Shown in pieces: positions 1 through 6,440 of a DNA stretch of 9,008 bases. The stretch lies in contig JAKAIH010000077.1 of NCBI GenBank assembly GCA_021825225.1, positions 1 to 9,008 on the forward strand, written 5' to 3'. Under the pieces are notes generated by a model. It made no database searches. It was not told where the DNA came from and saw only the letters and a list, made by a program, of their open reading frames with translations. Origin of the DNA: Pseudomonadota bacterium (GTDB taxonomy: Bacteria; Pseudomonadota; Gammaproteobacteria; Burkholderiales; SG8-39). The translations under genes were made by a program, and so were the position numbers. Positions within the stretch are counted from its first letter, which is position 1; every line of letters starts with the position of its first letter.

Positions 1-1746
1 ATAGGCAAGGTGAAGCTGGTGGTTTCCGGCGCCGGCGCGGCGGCGCTCGCCTGCCTCGACCTGCTGGTGAGCCTGGGCATCAGGATGGAGAACATCTGGG
101 TGTCCGACATCAAGGGCGTGGTGTATGCGGGGCGCAAGGAGGAGATGGACCCCAACAAGGCGCGCTATGCGAAGAAGACCGATGCGCGCACGCTGGGCGA
201 CATCATCGGCGGCGCCGACGTGTTCCTCGGCCTGTCCGCGGGCAAGGTGCTCAAGCCCGAGATGGTGAAGCAGATGGCGGCGAAGCCGCTGATCCTCGCG
301 CTCGCCAACCCGGAGCCGGAGATCCAGCCGGATCTGGCCAAGGCCGCCCGGCCCGACGCGGTCATCGCCACCGGCCGCTCGGACTTCCCCAACCAGGTGA
401 ACAACGTCCTGTGTTTCCCGTTCATATTTCGCGGCGCGCTCGACGTGGGTGCGACCACCATCAACGAGGCGATGAAGCTCGCCTGCGTGCATGCCATCGC
501 CGACCTCGCCATGGCGGAGCAGTCCGACATCGTGGCTGCGGCCTACGGCGAGCGCAATGTCGCCTTCGGGCCGGAATACCTCATTCCCAAGCCCTTCGAT
601 CCGCGTCTGATCATCAAGATCGCGCCGGCGGTGGCCAAGGCGGCGATGGATTCGGGCGTGGCCACGCGTCCGATCGCCGACCTCGATCTGTACGCCCAGC
701 AGCTGGACGAGTTCGTCTATCACTCGGGCCTGCTGATGAAGCCGGTGTTCTCCGCGGCCAAGACGGCGCAGAAGAACCGTATCGTCATGTCCGAAGGCGA
801 AGACGAGCGCATCCTGCGTGCGACCCAGGTGATCGTGGACGAGCGGCTGGCGCGGCCCATCCTGGTCGGCCGGCCGGCGGTGATCGAACGGCGCCTGGAG
901 CGCTTCGGCCTGCGCATCAAGCCCGGTGCGGATTTCGATCTCGTCAATCCGGAGAACGACCCGCGCTACCGAGAATACTGGGAGGAATACCACCGGCTCA
1001 CCGAGCGCCGCGGCGTGTCGCAACACTATGCGCAGATCGAGATGCGCCGGCGCCTCACCCTCATCGGGGCGATGATGATGCATCGCGGCGCGGCCGACGG
1101 CATGCTGTGCGGCACTTTCGGCACGCATGCGCTGCACCTGCAGTATGTCGATCAGGTGATCGGCTTGCGCCCGGGGGTGAAGAATTACTATGCGATGAAC
1201 GTGCTGCTGCTGCCCAAGCGCACCGTGTTCATCTGCGACACCTACGTCAATTACGAGCCGAGCGCGGAGCAGGTGGCCGAGATGGCAGTGCTGGCGGCGG
1301 AGGAAATACGCCGCTTCGGCATCACGCCCAAGGCGGCGCTGCTGTCGCATTCGAGCTTCGGCACCAGCAACCAGGCCACAGCGGTGAAAATGCGCGAGGC
1401 GCTGGCGCTGATCCAGGCGCGCGCACCGGAGCTCGAGATCGACGGCGAGATGCACGGCGACGCCGCCTTGTCCGAGGACGTGCGCCGCGCCGCGTTCCCG
1501 CATTCGCGTCTGAAGGGCGAAGCCAATCTGCTGCTCATGCCCACGGTGGATGCGGCCAACATCGCTTTCAACCTGCTCAAGACCGCGGCCGGCGACGGCA
1601 TTTCGCTCGGCCCGATCCTGCTCGGCGCAGCCAAGGCCGTGCACATCCTCACGCCATCGGCGACGGTGCGGCGCATCGTCAATATGGCGGCGCTGACGGT
1701 AGTGGACGCAAACGCCGCGCGCAGCCAGTTGCAGCTTTCGCTCTAA
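1..1746 (+). CDS. maeB: NADP-dependent malic enzyme with phosphotransacetylase-like domain (MaeB), 5'-truncated by window edge
   Basis: Oxidatively decarboxylates malate to pyruvate and CO2 while making NADPH in the cytoplasm. The frame is open from base 1, so the gene starts outside the window; the GTG at position 10 lies inside the nucleotide-binding domain and is not the start. About 581 residues remain of a family length near 760, so the N-terminal malic domain is mostly missing. Visible: the dinucleotide-binding stretch [14 protein letters not shown] just inside the fragment, then ALANPEPEI and [13 protein letters not shown], both typical of bacterial malic enzymes. From about fragment residue 255 ([13 protein letters not shown]) to the end is a phosphotransacetylase-like domain. 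In the MaeB family this domain is not an active transferase but gives allosteric control by acetyl-CoA (family knowledge). The TAA stop at 1744-1746 is followed within 1-7 bases by the patatin start, suggesting cotranscription. The hybrid architecture makes the identification firm. Confidence 0.96.
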   Translation: MGKVKLVVSGAGAAALACLDLLVSLGIRMENIWVSDIKGVVYAGRKEEMDPNKARYAKKTDARTLGDIIGGADVFLGLSAGKVLKPEMVKQMAAKPLILALANPEPEIQPDLAKAARPDAVIATGRSDFPNQVNNVLCFPFIFRGALDVGATTINEAMKLACVHAIADLAMAEQSDIVAAAYGERNVAFGPEYLIPKPFDPRLIIKIAPAVAKAAMDSGVATRPIADLDLYAQQLDEFVYHSGLLMKPVFSAAKTAQKNRIVMSEGEDERILRATQVIVDERLARPILVGRPAVIERRLERFGLRIKPGADFDLVNPENDPRYREYWEEYHRLTERRGVSQHYAQIEMRRRLTLIGAMMMHRGAADGMLCGTFGTHALHLQYVDQVIGLRPGVKNYYAMNVLLLPKRTVFICDTYVNYEPSAEQVAEMAVLAAEEIRRFGITPKAALLSHSSFGTSNQATAVKMREALALIQARAPELEIDGEMHGDAALSEDVRRAAFPHSRLKGEANLLLMPTVDAANIAFNLLKTAAGDGISLGPILLGAAKAVHILTPSATVRRIVNMAALTVVDANAARSQLQLSL

Positions 1747-1753
1747 TGTGCGG

Positions 1754-2893
1754 ATGGAAGGGGCCAAACCCAAAGCCGGTCTGATTCTCACCGGCGGCGG
1801 CGCACGCGCGGCCTACCAGGTAGGCGTGCTGAAGGCGATTCGCGATCTGCTGCCGGATCAGGCGAAAAATCCCTTTCCCATACTGTGCGGGACTTCGGCC
1901 GGCGCCATCAACGCCGCGGTGCTCGCCATCCATGCCGATCATTTCCGCCGCGGCGTGGGGTACCTGCTCGAGGTATGGGAGAATTTCCACGTGGAGCGCG
2001 TCTACCGCGCCGATCCCTGGTCCATGCTCAAGACCAGCGCCCGCTGGTTCGCCTCGATGCTGTGGATCAAGCGCAACAGCCCGGCCTCGCTGTTCGACAA
2101 CGCGCCAATACGCGAGATGCTGGAGAAGACCCTGGATTTCGGGCGCATCCAGGAAAACATCGATGCGGGCAGCCTTTATGCGGTGTCGGTGACCGCTTCC
2201 GGCTACTCCTCCGGGGAGAATGTTTCCTTCTATCAAGGCGGACCCGGGCTCGAGGCCTGGGCGCGTACCCAGCGCGTGGGTGCGGCGACCACGCTCGGCG
2301 TCGATTACCTGATGGCTTCCTCGGCGCTGCCTTTCCTGTTTCCCGCGGTCAAGCTGAATCGCGAATACTTCGGCGACGGCTCGATCAGGCAGATCGCACC
2401 GATCAGTCCGGCGCTGCATCTGGGTGCCGATCGTGTGTTGGTGATCGGCACCGGCCGTGCGCAGGTGGAAGGCGCGCGCGTGCGCTCCAACCTCTATCCC
2501 TCAATCGCGCAAATCGCGGGCCACGCGCTGAACAGCATTTTCCTCGATGGACTGGCTGTGGATCTGGAGCGCCTGCAGCGCATCAACCGCACGGTAAGCC
2601 TGATTCCGGAGGACAAGCGGATCGAGGCCGGGGTGCAACTGAAGCCGGTCAAGGTGCTGATGATCTCGCCCAGCGAATCGATCGAGCGCATCGCCGGCCG
2701 GCACGTGCAGGAACTGCCGCGCACGCTTAAATTCGTGCTCGGCGGCATCGGCGCAATGAACCGCAGCGGCTCGAACCTGGCGAGTTACCTGCTGTTCGAA
2801 GAGACTTATTGCCGCGCGCTGATCGATCTTGGCTACCGGGACACCTTCGCCCAGTGCGACGCGGTGCTGGAGTTTCTGGGCGTGGCCCAATGA
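1754..2893 (+). CDS. Patatin-like phospholipase family protein
   Basis: Predicted serine lipid acyl hydrolase of the patatin fold, using a Ser-Asp dyad; the substrate is unknown. With ATG at 1754 the protein has 379 residues. Seen: a glycine-rich oxyanion-hole stretch [17 protein letters not shown] at about residues 13-29, the nucleophile elbow GTSAG at 46-50 (Ser48), and the catalytic Asp208 in FGDGS. There is no signal peptide or obvious transmembrane helix, so it is probably cytoplasmic or peripheral. An in-frame GTG at 1748 would add two residues; neither start has a clear ribosome-binding site, and the ATG is preferred. The gene begins 7 bp after the maeB stop and ends 46 bp before phaM, so translation may be coupled to maeB. 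Action on phospholipid or on PHB-granule surface lipid would fit the neighbour but is not shown by the sequence. Confidence 0.9.
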   Translation: MEGAKPKAGLILTGGGARAAYQVGVLKAIRDLLPDQAKNPFPILCGTSAGAINAAVLAIHADHFRRGVGYLLEVWENFHVERVYRADPWSMLKTSARWFASMLWIKRNSPASLFDNAPIREMLEKTLDFGRIQENIDAGSLYAVSVTASGYSSGENVSFYQGGPGLEAWARTQRVGAATTLGVDYLMASSALPFLFPAVKLNREYFGDGSIRQIAPISPALHLGADRVLVIGTGRAQVEGARVRSNLYPSIAQIAGHALNSIFLDGLAVDLERLQRINRTVSLIPEDKRIEAGVQLKPVKVLMISPSESIERIAGRHVQELPRTLKFVLGGIGAMNRSGSNLASYLLFEETYCRALIDLGYRDTFAQCDAVLEFLGVAQ

Positions 2894-2928
2894 ATTTGGA
2901 TTAAACTCGAATTTTCCCTTTGTGCATC

Positions 2929-2934
2929 GAGGTG
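2929..2934 (+). promoter_or_regulatory. Ribosome-binding site of phaM
   Basis: GAGGTG lies 5 bases before the ATG at 2940. It decides the phaM start, because the reading frame stays open upstream to 2829, inside the patatin gene. The 30 bases before it (2891-2920) are clearly A+T-richer than their surroundings and could hold a promoter, but I could not pair convincing -35 and -10 boxes. Confidence 0.6.
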
Positions 2935-2939
2935 CCGCC

Positions 2940-3332
2940 ATGTCCGACCCGCTGCCCGATCCGTTTGAGTTCATCAAGAATCTGTGGAATCCCATGGGAT
3001 TGCCGATGCCGGGAATGGTGGCGCCGACGCTGGACATAGACGCCATCGAAAAAAAGATCGCCGACCTGAAATCGGTGGAGAATTGGCTCAATCTCAATCT
3101 CAACATGCTGCGCCTGTCGATTCAGGGGCTGGAGATGCAGAGAAGCACGCTGGCGGCGATGAAGGCGATGCAGTCCGCGCCGGCCGATGCCGCGGCGCAG
3201 GCGAGCAAGAATCCCTTCCCCGACCCGGCCGCCTGGTGGAGCCTGATGCAGGCCGCGGCCGCGAGCACGGCGGCCAAGCCAGCCGAGGCGAAGCCCGCGG
3301 GGCCCGCCGCAGCCAAGGCCAAATCCAAATAG
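2940..3332 (+). CDS. phaM: PhaM-family PHB granule regulatory protein
   Basis: 130 residues. In Ralstonia eutropha PhaM activates PHB synthase PhaC1, sits on PHB granules and binds the nucleoid so that granules are shared between daughter cells (family knowledge). Seen here: an N-terminal FEFIKNLWNPMG segment (residues 9-20) and a conserved core at about 29-68 that includes PTLDIDAIEKKIADLK and MLRLSIQGLEMQR, likely a helical coiled-coil oligomerisation region. A short DPAAWWSLMQ motif follows at 95-104. The tail from 105 is Ala/Lys/Pro-rich, with Lys at 113, 118, 126, 128 and 130, resembling the histone-H1-like DNA-binding tail of PhaM. No phaC or phasin gene is in the window. The tail is shorter and less basic than I recall for the Ralstonia protein, so DNA binding is less certain than family membership. 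Confidence 0.87.
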   Translation: MSDPLPDPFEFIKNLWNPMGLPMPGMVAPTLDIDAIEKKIADLKSVENWLNLNLNMLRLSIQGLEMQRSTLAAMKAMQSAPADAAAQASKNPFPDPAAWWSLMQAAAASTAAKPAEAKPAGPAAAKAKSK

Positions 3333-3363
3333 AAGCAGCGAACCCGGTGTGCAGGTCACGTTC

Positions 3364-3386
3364 GATCGCGGCCGATTTTTTGTTGT
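3364..3386 (+). terminator. Weak intrinsic-terminator-like hairpin after phaM
   Basis: ATCG (3365-3368) can pair with CGAT (3373-3376) around a CGGC loop, with one more G-T wobble at the base. It is followed by an unbroken T run to 3381 and TTGT to 3386. It lies 32 bases after the phaM stop and before qor, so the position is right for ending the maeB-patatin-phaM transcript. The stem is very short for a rho-independent terminator. The same A+T-rich patch could instead contain a promoter for qor (TGTAAC at 3384-3389 as a poor -10). Confidence 0.33.
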
Positions 3387-3479
3387 AACATGTCGCTCCG
3401 TTCGGGTTGCGCCGCAGCAGGCTTGGCGCGGCCCGATCACGGTATTCCGTGTTTCAATCTTTCTAGTTGGGAACAGATC

Positions 3480-4454
3480 ATGGCAAAAGCGATCCGGATT
3501 CATAAGCAAGGCGGTCCCGAGGTCATGCAGTGGGAAGAACTGGAGGTGGGTGAGCCCGGGCCGGGCCAGGCGCGCGTGCGCCACCATGCCTGCGGGCTGA
3601 ACTACATCGACGTCTATCACCGCTCCGGCCTGTACCCGCTGCAGATGCCCAGCGGCATCGGCATGGAAGCGGCCGGCGTGGTCGATGCAGTGGGCGAGGG
3701 CGTGAGCAACGTCAAGAAGGGCGACCGCGTGGCCTACGCGTCCCCACCGGTCGGCGCGTATGCCGAGGCGCGCATCATCGGCGCCGAGCGCCTGGTGAAT
3801 CTGCCCGACGGGATCTCCTTCGATCAGGGCGCGGCGATGATGCTGCAAGGCCTGACTGCGCAATATCTGCTCAAGCGCACCTACAAGGTTCAGCCGGGCG
3901 AGACCATCCTGATTCACGCGGCGGCGGGCGGGGTGGGCCTGATCGTCTGCCAGTGGGCGAAGGCGCTCGGTGCGACGGTGATCGGCACCGTGGGCTCGGA
4001 CGAGAAGGCGGCGCTGGCGAAGGCGCACGGCTGCGACCATGCGATCGTCTACACGCGCGAGAATTTTACCCAGCGCGTGAAGGAGATCACCGGCGGCGCG
4101 CTGCTGCCGGTGGTATACGACTCCATTGGCAAGGACACCTTCGTCGGGTCTCTGGACTGCCTGCGCCCGCTGGGCATGATGGTGAGTTTCGGCAATGCCT
4201 CCGGCCCGGTCCCGGCGTTCGACTCGAGCATGCTCGCCTCGCGCGGTTCGCTGTTTTTTACGCGGCCGAGCATGGTGCATTACACCGCCAAGCGCGAGGA
4301 TCTGGTGGCATCGGCCAAGGACCTGTTCGACATCGTGTTGTCGGGCAAGGTCAAGATCGAGGTGCGGCAGCGCTATGCGCTCAAGGATGCGGCGCAGGCG
4401 CACCGCGACCTGGAGGCGCGCAAGACCACAGGCTCGACGCTGCTCATTCCTTAA
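3480..4454 (+). CDS. qor: NADPH:quinone oxidoreductase, zinc-independent MDR family
   Basis: Reduces quinones or related enones using NADPH; cytoplasmic, probably a dimer. The protein has 324 residues, close to E. coli Qor. Domains: an N-terminal GroES-like fold with LNYIDVYHRSGLY (40-52) and GMEAAG (61-66), and a Rossmann domain with the NADPH-binding motif AAAGGVG (147-153). The Cys/His zinc ligands of true alcohol dehydrogenases are absent, which supports the quinone-reductase branch. The ATG at 3480 has GGGA 7 bases upstream and fits the family N-terminus (MAKAIRIHKQGGPEV); the frame is open further upstream to 3390, but that stretch is not conserved-looking. A NIPSNAP gene follows 19 bp after the stop, so the two are probably cotranscribed. 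The natural substrate cannot be told from sequence. Confidence 0.93.
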   Translation: MAKAIRIHKQGGPEVMQWEELEVGEPGPGQARVRHHACGLNYIDVYHRSGLYPLQMPSGIGMEAAGVVDAVGEGVSNVKKGDRVAYASPPVGAYAEARIIGAERLVNLPDGISFDQGAAMMLQGLTAQYLLKRTYKVQPGETILIHAAAGGVGLIVCQWAKALGATVIGTVGSDEKAALAKAHGCDHAIVYTRENFTQRVKEITGGALLPVVYDSIGKDTFVGSLDCLRPLGMMVSFGNASGPVPAFDSSMLASRGSLFFTRPSMVHYTAKREDLVASAKDLFDIVLSGKVKIEVRQRYALKDAAQAHRDLEARKTTGSTLLIP

Positions 4455-4473
4455 ATCGGCAAGGCGGGGGGCG

Positions 4474-4794
4474 ATGATATTCGAGTTGCGCCAATACCGG
4501 CTGAAGCCCGGCCAGCGCGAGCGCTGGGTCAAATGGATGGAAGAAAAAATCATTCCCTATCAGGTTTCGCTGGGAGTGGCCGTGCTCGGCAGCTTCGTCG
4601 CCGAAGACGATCCGGACCTGTATGTCTGGATTCGCCGGTTCGCGAGCGAGGAGGAGCGCGAGCGCCTGTACACGGCGATGTACGAGAGTTCGACCTGGAT
4701 CAACGAAATCAAGCCGGTCAATGACGGCATGGTCATTCGGGAAAAGATCCAGGTGACCCGCCTGCGCGCTACGCCACGGTCGGTACTTCGCTAG
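4474..4794 (+). CDS. NIPSNAP family protein
   Basis: 106 residues, matching the small single-domain bacterial NIPSNAP proteins, which adopt a dimeric alpha/beta ferredoxin-like (ABM-type) barrel; biochemical function is generally unknown. Seen: the N-terminal MIFELRQYRLKPGQRERW (strand followed by helix), a central LGSFVAEDDPDLYVWIRRF strand pair and a helix rich in Glu/Arg (SEEERERLYTAMY), all typical of the family. The start at 4474 has a G-rich GGCGGGGGG just upstream (4463-4471) as ribosome-binding site; the same frame is open far into qor, but that is a shadow. It lies 19 bp after qor, suggesting one transcript and perhaps a role with the oxidoreductase, such as binding a product or aromatic compound; that is inference only. 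Confidence 0.85.
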   Translation: MIFELRQYRLKPGQRERWVKWMEEKIIPYQVSLGVAVLGSFVAEDDPDLYVWIRRFASEEERERLYTAMYESSTWINEIKPVNDGMVIREKIQVTRLRATPRSVLR

Positions 4795-4807
4795 CAGCTG
4801 CCGGCGT

Positions 4808-4824
4808 TGCGTCCGCCTGACGCA
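4808..4824 (+). promoter_or_regulatory. Perfect 6-bp inverted repeat upstream of nudL (possible operator or RNA hairpin)
   Basis: TGCGTC (4808-4813) and GACGCA (4819-4824) form a perfect inverted repeat around a 5-base loop. It lies 13 bp after the NIPSNAP stop and ends 14 bp before the nudL ATG. No T run follows, so it is a poor intrinsic terminator. It sits immediately upstream of the TACAAT box at 4827-4832, where a transcription factor could block or assist polymerase. Confidence 0.4.
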
Positions 4825-4826
4825 TG

Positions 4827-4832
4827 TACAAT
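4827..4832 (+). promoter_or_regulatory. Candidate -10 box for nudL
   Basis: TACAAT matches the sigma70 -10 consensus at five of six positions and begins 12 bases before the nudL ATG. No good -35 is present at 16-18 bp spacing (GCGTTG at 4804-4809 is poor). Transcription from this box would begin almost exactly at the start codon. No Shine-Dalgarno sequence is visible before 4839, which fits a leaderless message if this start is right. Confidence 0.35.
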
Positions 4833-4838
4833 TGATCC

Positions 4839-5468
4839 ATGTCGCTTGCCGCAACCGCTCTCGGGGAAATGAACAGCCGCGCCAGCGAGTCCTGGCTGCG
4901 TCAGCGCTTTGCCGCCGGCCAGGCGGTGACGCCGATTGCCACTGGCGACGGACATCTGTGGCGGCCGGCCGAAGAACTGCGGCCCGCCGCGGTGCTGGTG
5001 CCGCTGGTCAGACGCGATGCCGGACTGACCGTTCTGCTTACTCGGCGCACCGACCATCTGTACGACCACGCAGGCCAGATCAGCTTTCCCGGAGGTCGTG
5101 CCGAGGCGCACGATGATTCCGCCGCGGCCACGGCGCTGCGCGAAACCTTCGAGGAAATCGGCGTTTTGCACACGCGGGTCGAAGTGCTGGGGGAATTGCC
5201 CGTATACACCACGGTAACCGGCTACCGTGTTACCCCGGTGGTCGGTCTGGTGAGCCCGCCGTCCGCTTACACTCTGGATGCGTTCGAGGTGGCGGAGGCG
5301 TTCGAGGTGCCGTTGACGTTTTTCCTGGATCCGGCAAACCATCAGCGCAACACCCTGCAATACCAGGGCCGCACCCGGCATTACTATGCCATGCCCTATG
5401 AACAGCGTTATATCTGGGGCGCGACGGCCGGAATGCTGATGAACCTCTACGCGTTTCTGACCGCATAG
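4839..5468 (+). CDS. nudL: CoA pyrophosphatase, Nudix hydrolase (NudL type)
   Basis: Predicted to cleave CoA or its derivatives to 3',5'-ADP and phosphopantetheine, using Mg2+ or Mn2+; cytoplasmic. The protein has 209 residues. Seen: the signature that marks CoA-active Nudix enzymes, LLTRRTDHLYDHAG (66-79) leading into QISFPGG (80-86), directly before the Nudix box. The box carries its catalytic R101-E102 and E105-E106 (ALRETFEEIGV). Downstream VTGYRVTPVVG (126-136) and YEQRYIWGATAGML (187-200) also match this subfamily. A second ATG at 4869 is possible but has only a poorly spaced GGGGAA touching it. The gene is 44 bp after the NIPSNAP gene and converges with the SapC-family gene. It may be cotranscribed from upstream or use its own promoter. 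Confidence 0.92.
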   Translation: MSLAATALGEMNSRASESWLRQRFAAGQAVTPIATGDGHLWRPAEELRPAAVLVPLVRRDAGLTVLLTRRTDHLYDHAGQISFPGGRAEAHDDSAAATALRETFEEIGVLHTRVEVLGELPVYTTVTGYRVTPVVGLVSPPSAYTLDAFEVAEAFEVPLTFFLDPANHQRNTLQYQGRTRHYYAMPYEQRYIWGATAGMLMNLYAFLTA

Positions 5469-5582
5469 AGACTTGGAGTAGCCGGCTGAATCAGGATCGG
5501 GCGCTTGATATAGGGGAGCACGAGGGGACGCGCCCCGCAGCAAATCCCAGCCGTGGATATCGCCGCGTCTTGTCAGAGACTC
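5469..5582. other. Convergent intergenic spacer between nudL and the SapC-family gene
   Basis: Both flanking genes end here. The only structures I see are a 4-bp GGGG/CCCC inverted repeat (5524-5536, loop ACGCG), the 8-bp palindrome AGCCGGCT (5480-5487), and a 7-bp direct repeat AGAGACT at 5467 and 5575. No T run follows the hairpins on either strand, so I cannot assign an intrinsic terminator. Confidence 0.5.
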
Positions 5583-6350
5583 TTATTTTCGCTTCGCCTT
5601 CGCCTGGGCGCGGTCGTAGAGTCTGGCGAAATTTTCCAGGGAGTGTATGTGGGCGTAGATCTTGCCCATGATGCCCTCGGTCACCAGCGCCTTGTGCTTG
5701 GAGGGTTTGAGCGCCCTGAGCTTTTGCTCGTCGATCCGGTGCATGCCCTGCAGGGTTAGGCCGGGCGCCTCGCCCTGCATGATTTGGAAGGTAAAGGGCG
5801 AGAACAGGTCCAGGTCCCCAAGCAGGGCGCACATGCGGGCGCTCGCCTCCAGGTCGTTCTCGTAGTGCCGCAGCAGACGCTCGGCCGCCTGCCATAGCGG
5901 CGTCGGTGCGCCGGCCGCGTCGAACAGCGGCGCGCCCTGCGGGTCGAGATGGGCGCTGGCGACGCATACTACCTTCTCGCTGCGCTGTTGGTCATCAACA
6001 TACAGCGCGGTTAGGCAAAACGGGTAGCGCCTCACGAATGCAGGGACATAGCTCGCGGCATCCCAGGCGCCGGCCGCATCGACGAACAGATTCTGTGCGT
6101 TGGCCAGGCCCAGCACGACAATAGGCGCGTAAGTGCTGTCTCCGTCGGTGCTCGCGAACACGATCGGGTAGTCGCGCGCAGCGGCGCTGAACTCGCTGAC
6201 GGAGACAGCCAGCGCGTTGATCGAGCGGCAGAAGTCCGGTGTGGCTTCGGGGGCGGGCCACAGCACCCTGTGGGCCTGCTGCAGCGGCACGACCTCGCCG
6301 TAGCCGAAGGGCGGCGTGATTTTCAGGGGTGCTTGTTTCCTCGTCGCCAT
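5583..6350 (-). CDS. SapC family protein
   Basis: 255 residues. The family is named after a Campylobacter surface-layer-associated protein, but its role in proteobacteria is unproven. Seen: VSVSEFSAAARDYPIVFAS (49-67), the core GLANAQNLFVDAAGAW then YVPAFVRRYPFCLTALYV (about 81-118), LFDAAGAPTPLWQ (142-154), a long helix 154-177, and the C-terminal MHRIDEQKLRAL and IYAHIHSLENFARL segments that end the family fold. There is no signal peptide, so it looks cytoplasmic; the last residues are very basic (KAKAKRK). The start at 6350 is chosen because GAGGAA lies 4 bases upstream and the family match begins shortly after; the frame continues to 6578, overlapping the divergent gene, and that extension lacks SapC-like sequence. 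The tryptophan-halogenase, cupin and TonB-receptor genes that often accompany SapC proteins elsewhere are absent here. Confidence 0.88.
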   Translation of the reverse strand: MATRKQAPLKITPPFGYGEVVPLQQAHRVLWPAPEATPDFCRSINALAVSVSEFSAAARDYPIVFASTDGDSTYAPIVVLGLANAQNLFVDAAGAWDAASYVPAFVRRYPFCLTALYVDDQQRSEKVVCVASAHLDPQGAPLFDAAGAPTPLWQAAERLLRHYENDLEASARMCALLGDLDLFSPFTFQIMQGEAPGLTLQGMHRIDEQKLRALKPSKHKALVTEGIMGKIYAHIHSLENFARLYDRAQAKAKRK

Positions 6351-6354
6351 CGCT

Positions 6355-6360
6355 TTCCTC
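6355..6360 (-). promoter_or_regulatory. Ribosome-binding site of the SapC-family gene
   Basis: On the minus strand GAGGAA lies 4 bases before ATG at 6350 (GAGG itself is 6 bases away). It fixes the start at 6350 rather than the much longer open frame reaching 6578. Confidence 0.65.
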
Positions 6361-6367
6361 GTTCCGC

Positions 6368-6375
6368 GTTCGAAC
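6368..6375. promoter_or_regulatory. Palindrome GTTCGAAC in the sapC/cobD divergent region
   Basis: An 8-bp perfect palindrome extended imperfectly by CCGC on the left (6364-6367) and GCGG on the right (6378-6381, displaced by two bases). It covers the expected -35 position of the plus-strand promoter at 6388-6393 and would be in the early leader of a minus-strand transcript. This is the right place for a shared operator, but an 8-bp palindrome in G+C-rich DNA can also be chance. Confidence 0.3.
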
Positions 6376-6387
6376 CGGCGGAGTGCG

Positions 6388-6394
6388 TATAATA
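6388..6394. promoter_or_regulatory. Divergent -10 region: TATAAT (plus) overlapping TATTAT (minus)
   Basis: TATAAT at 6388-6393 is a perfect sigma70 -10 box facing the CobD-like gene. The minus strand of 6389-6394 reads TATTAT, five of six matches, facing the SapC-family gene with a predicted leader of about 30 bases. Neither direction has a good -35 at 16-18 bp, so activator help or weak promoters are likely. A second, poorer box AATAAT lies at 6422-6427 on the plus strand, closer to the ATG at 6441. Confidence 0.5.
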
Positions 6395-6440
6395 TCCGGG
6401 TAGCTGCACGCGCCGCCGCCCAATAATTCCGCCTCCCCAA

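Noticed and set aside
10..12. GTG as the start of a short malic-enzyme gene
   Set aside because: It lies just before the GAGAA nucleotide-binding motif and the frame is open to base 1; the gene is cut by the window edge.
411..1784. 457-codon open frame in another plus-strand frame within maeB
   Set aside because: Arg/Gly/Ala-rich shadow of maeB, whose own frame has clear conserved motifs throughout.
1679..2419. 246-codon minus-strand frame antisense to the patatin gene
   Set aside because: No recognisable domain; it overlaps the conserved catalytic region of the patatin gene.
2901..4553. 550-codon open frame on the minus strand antisense to phaM, qor and the NIPSNAP gene
   Set aside because: Its translation is Arg/His/Gln-rich low-complexity sequence without a recognisable domain, and the plus strand carries three clear family members. 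Long antisense frames are expected in G+C-rich DNA.
5524..5536. GGGG-ACGCG-CCCC hairpin as a two-way terminator between nudL and sapC
   Set aside because: Short stem, no T run on either strand; the pattern is common in G+C-rich DNA.
4791..5543. 250-codon minus-strand frame antisense to nudL
   Set aside because: Low-complexity translation, fully covered by a well-supported Nudix gene.
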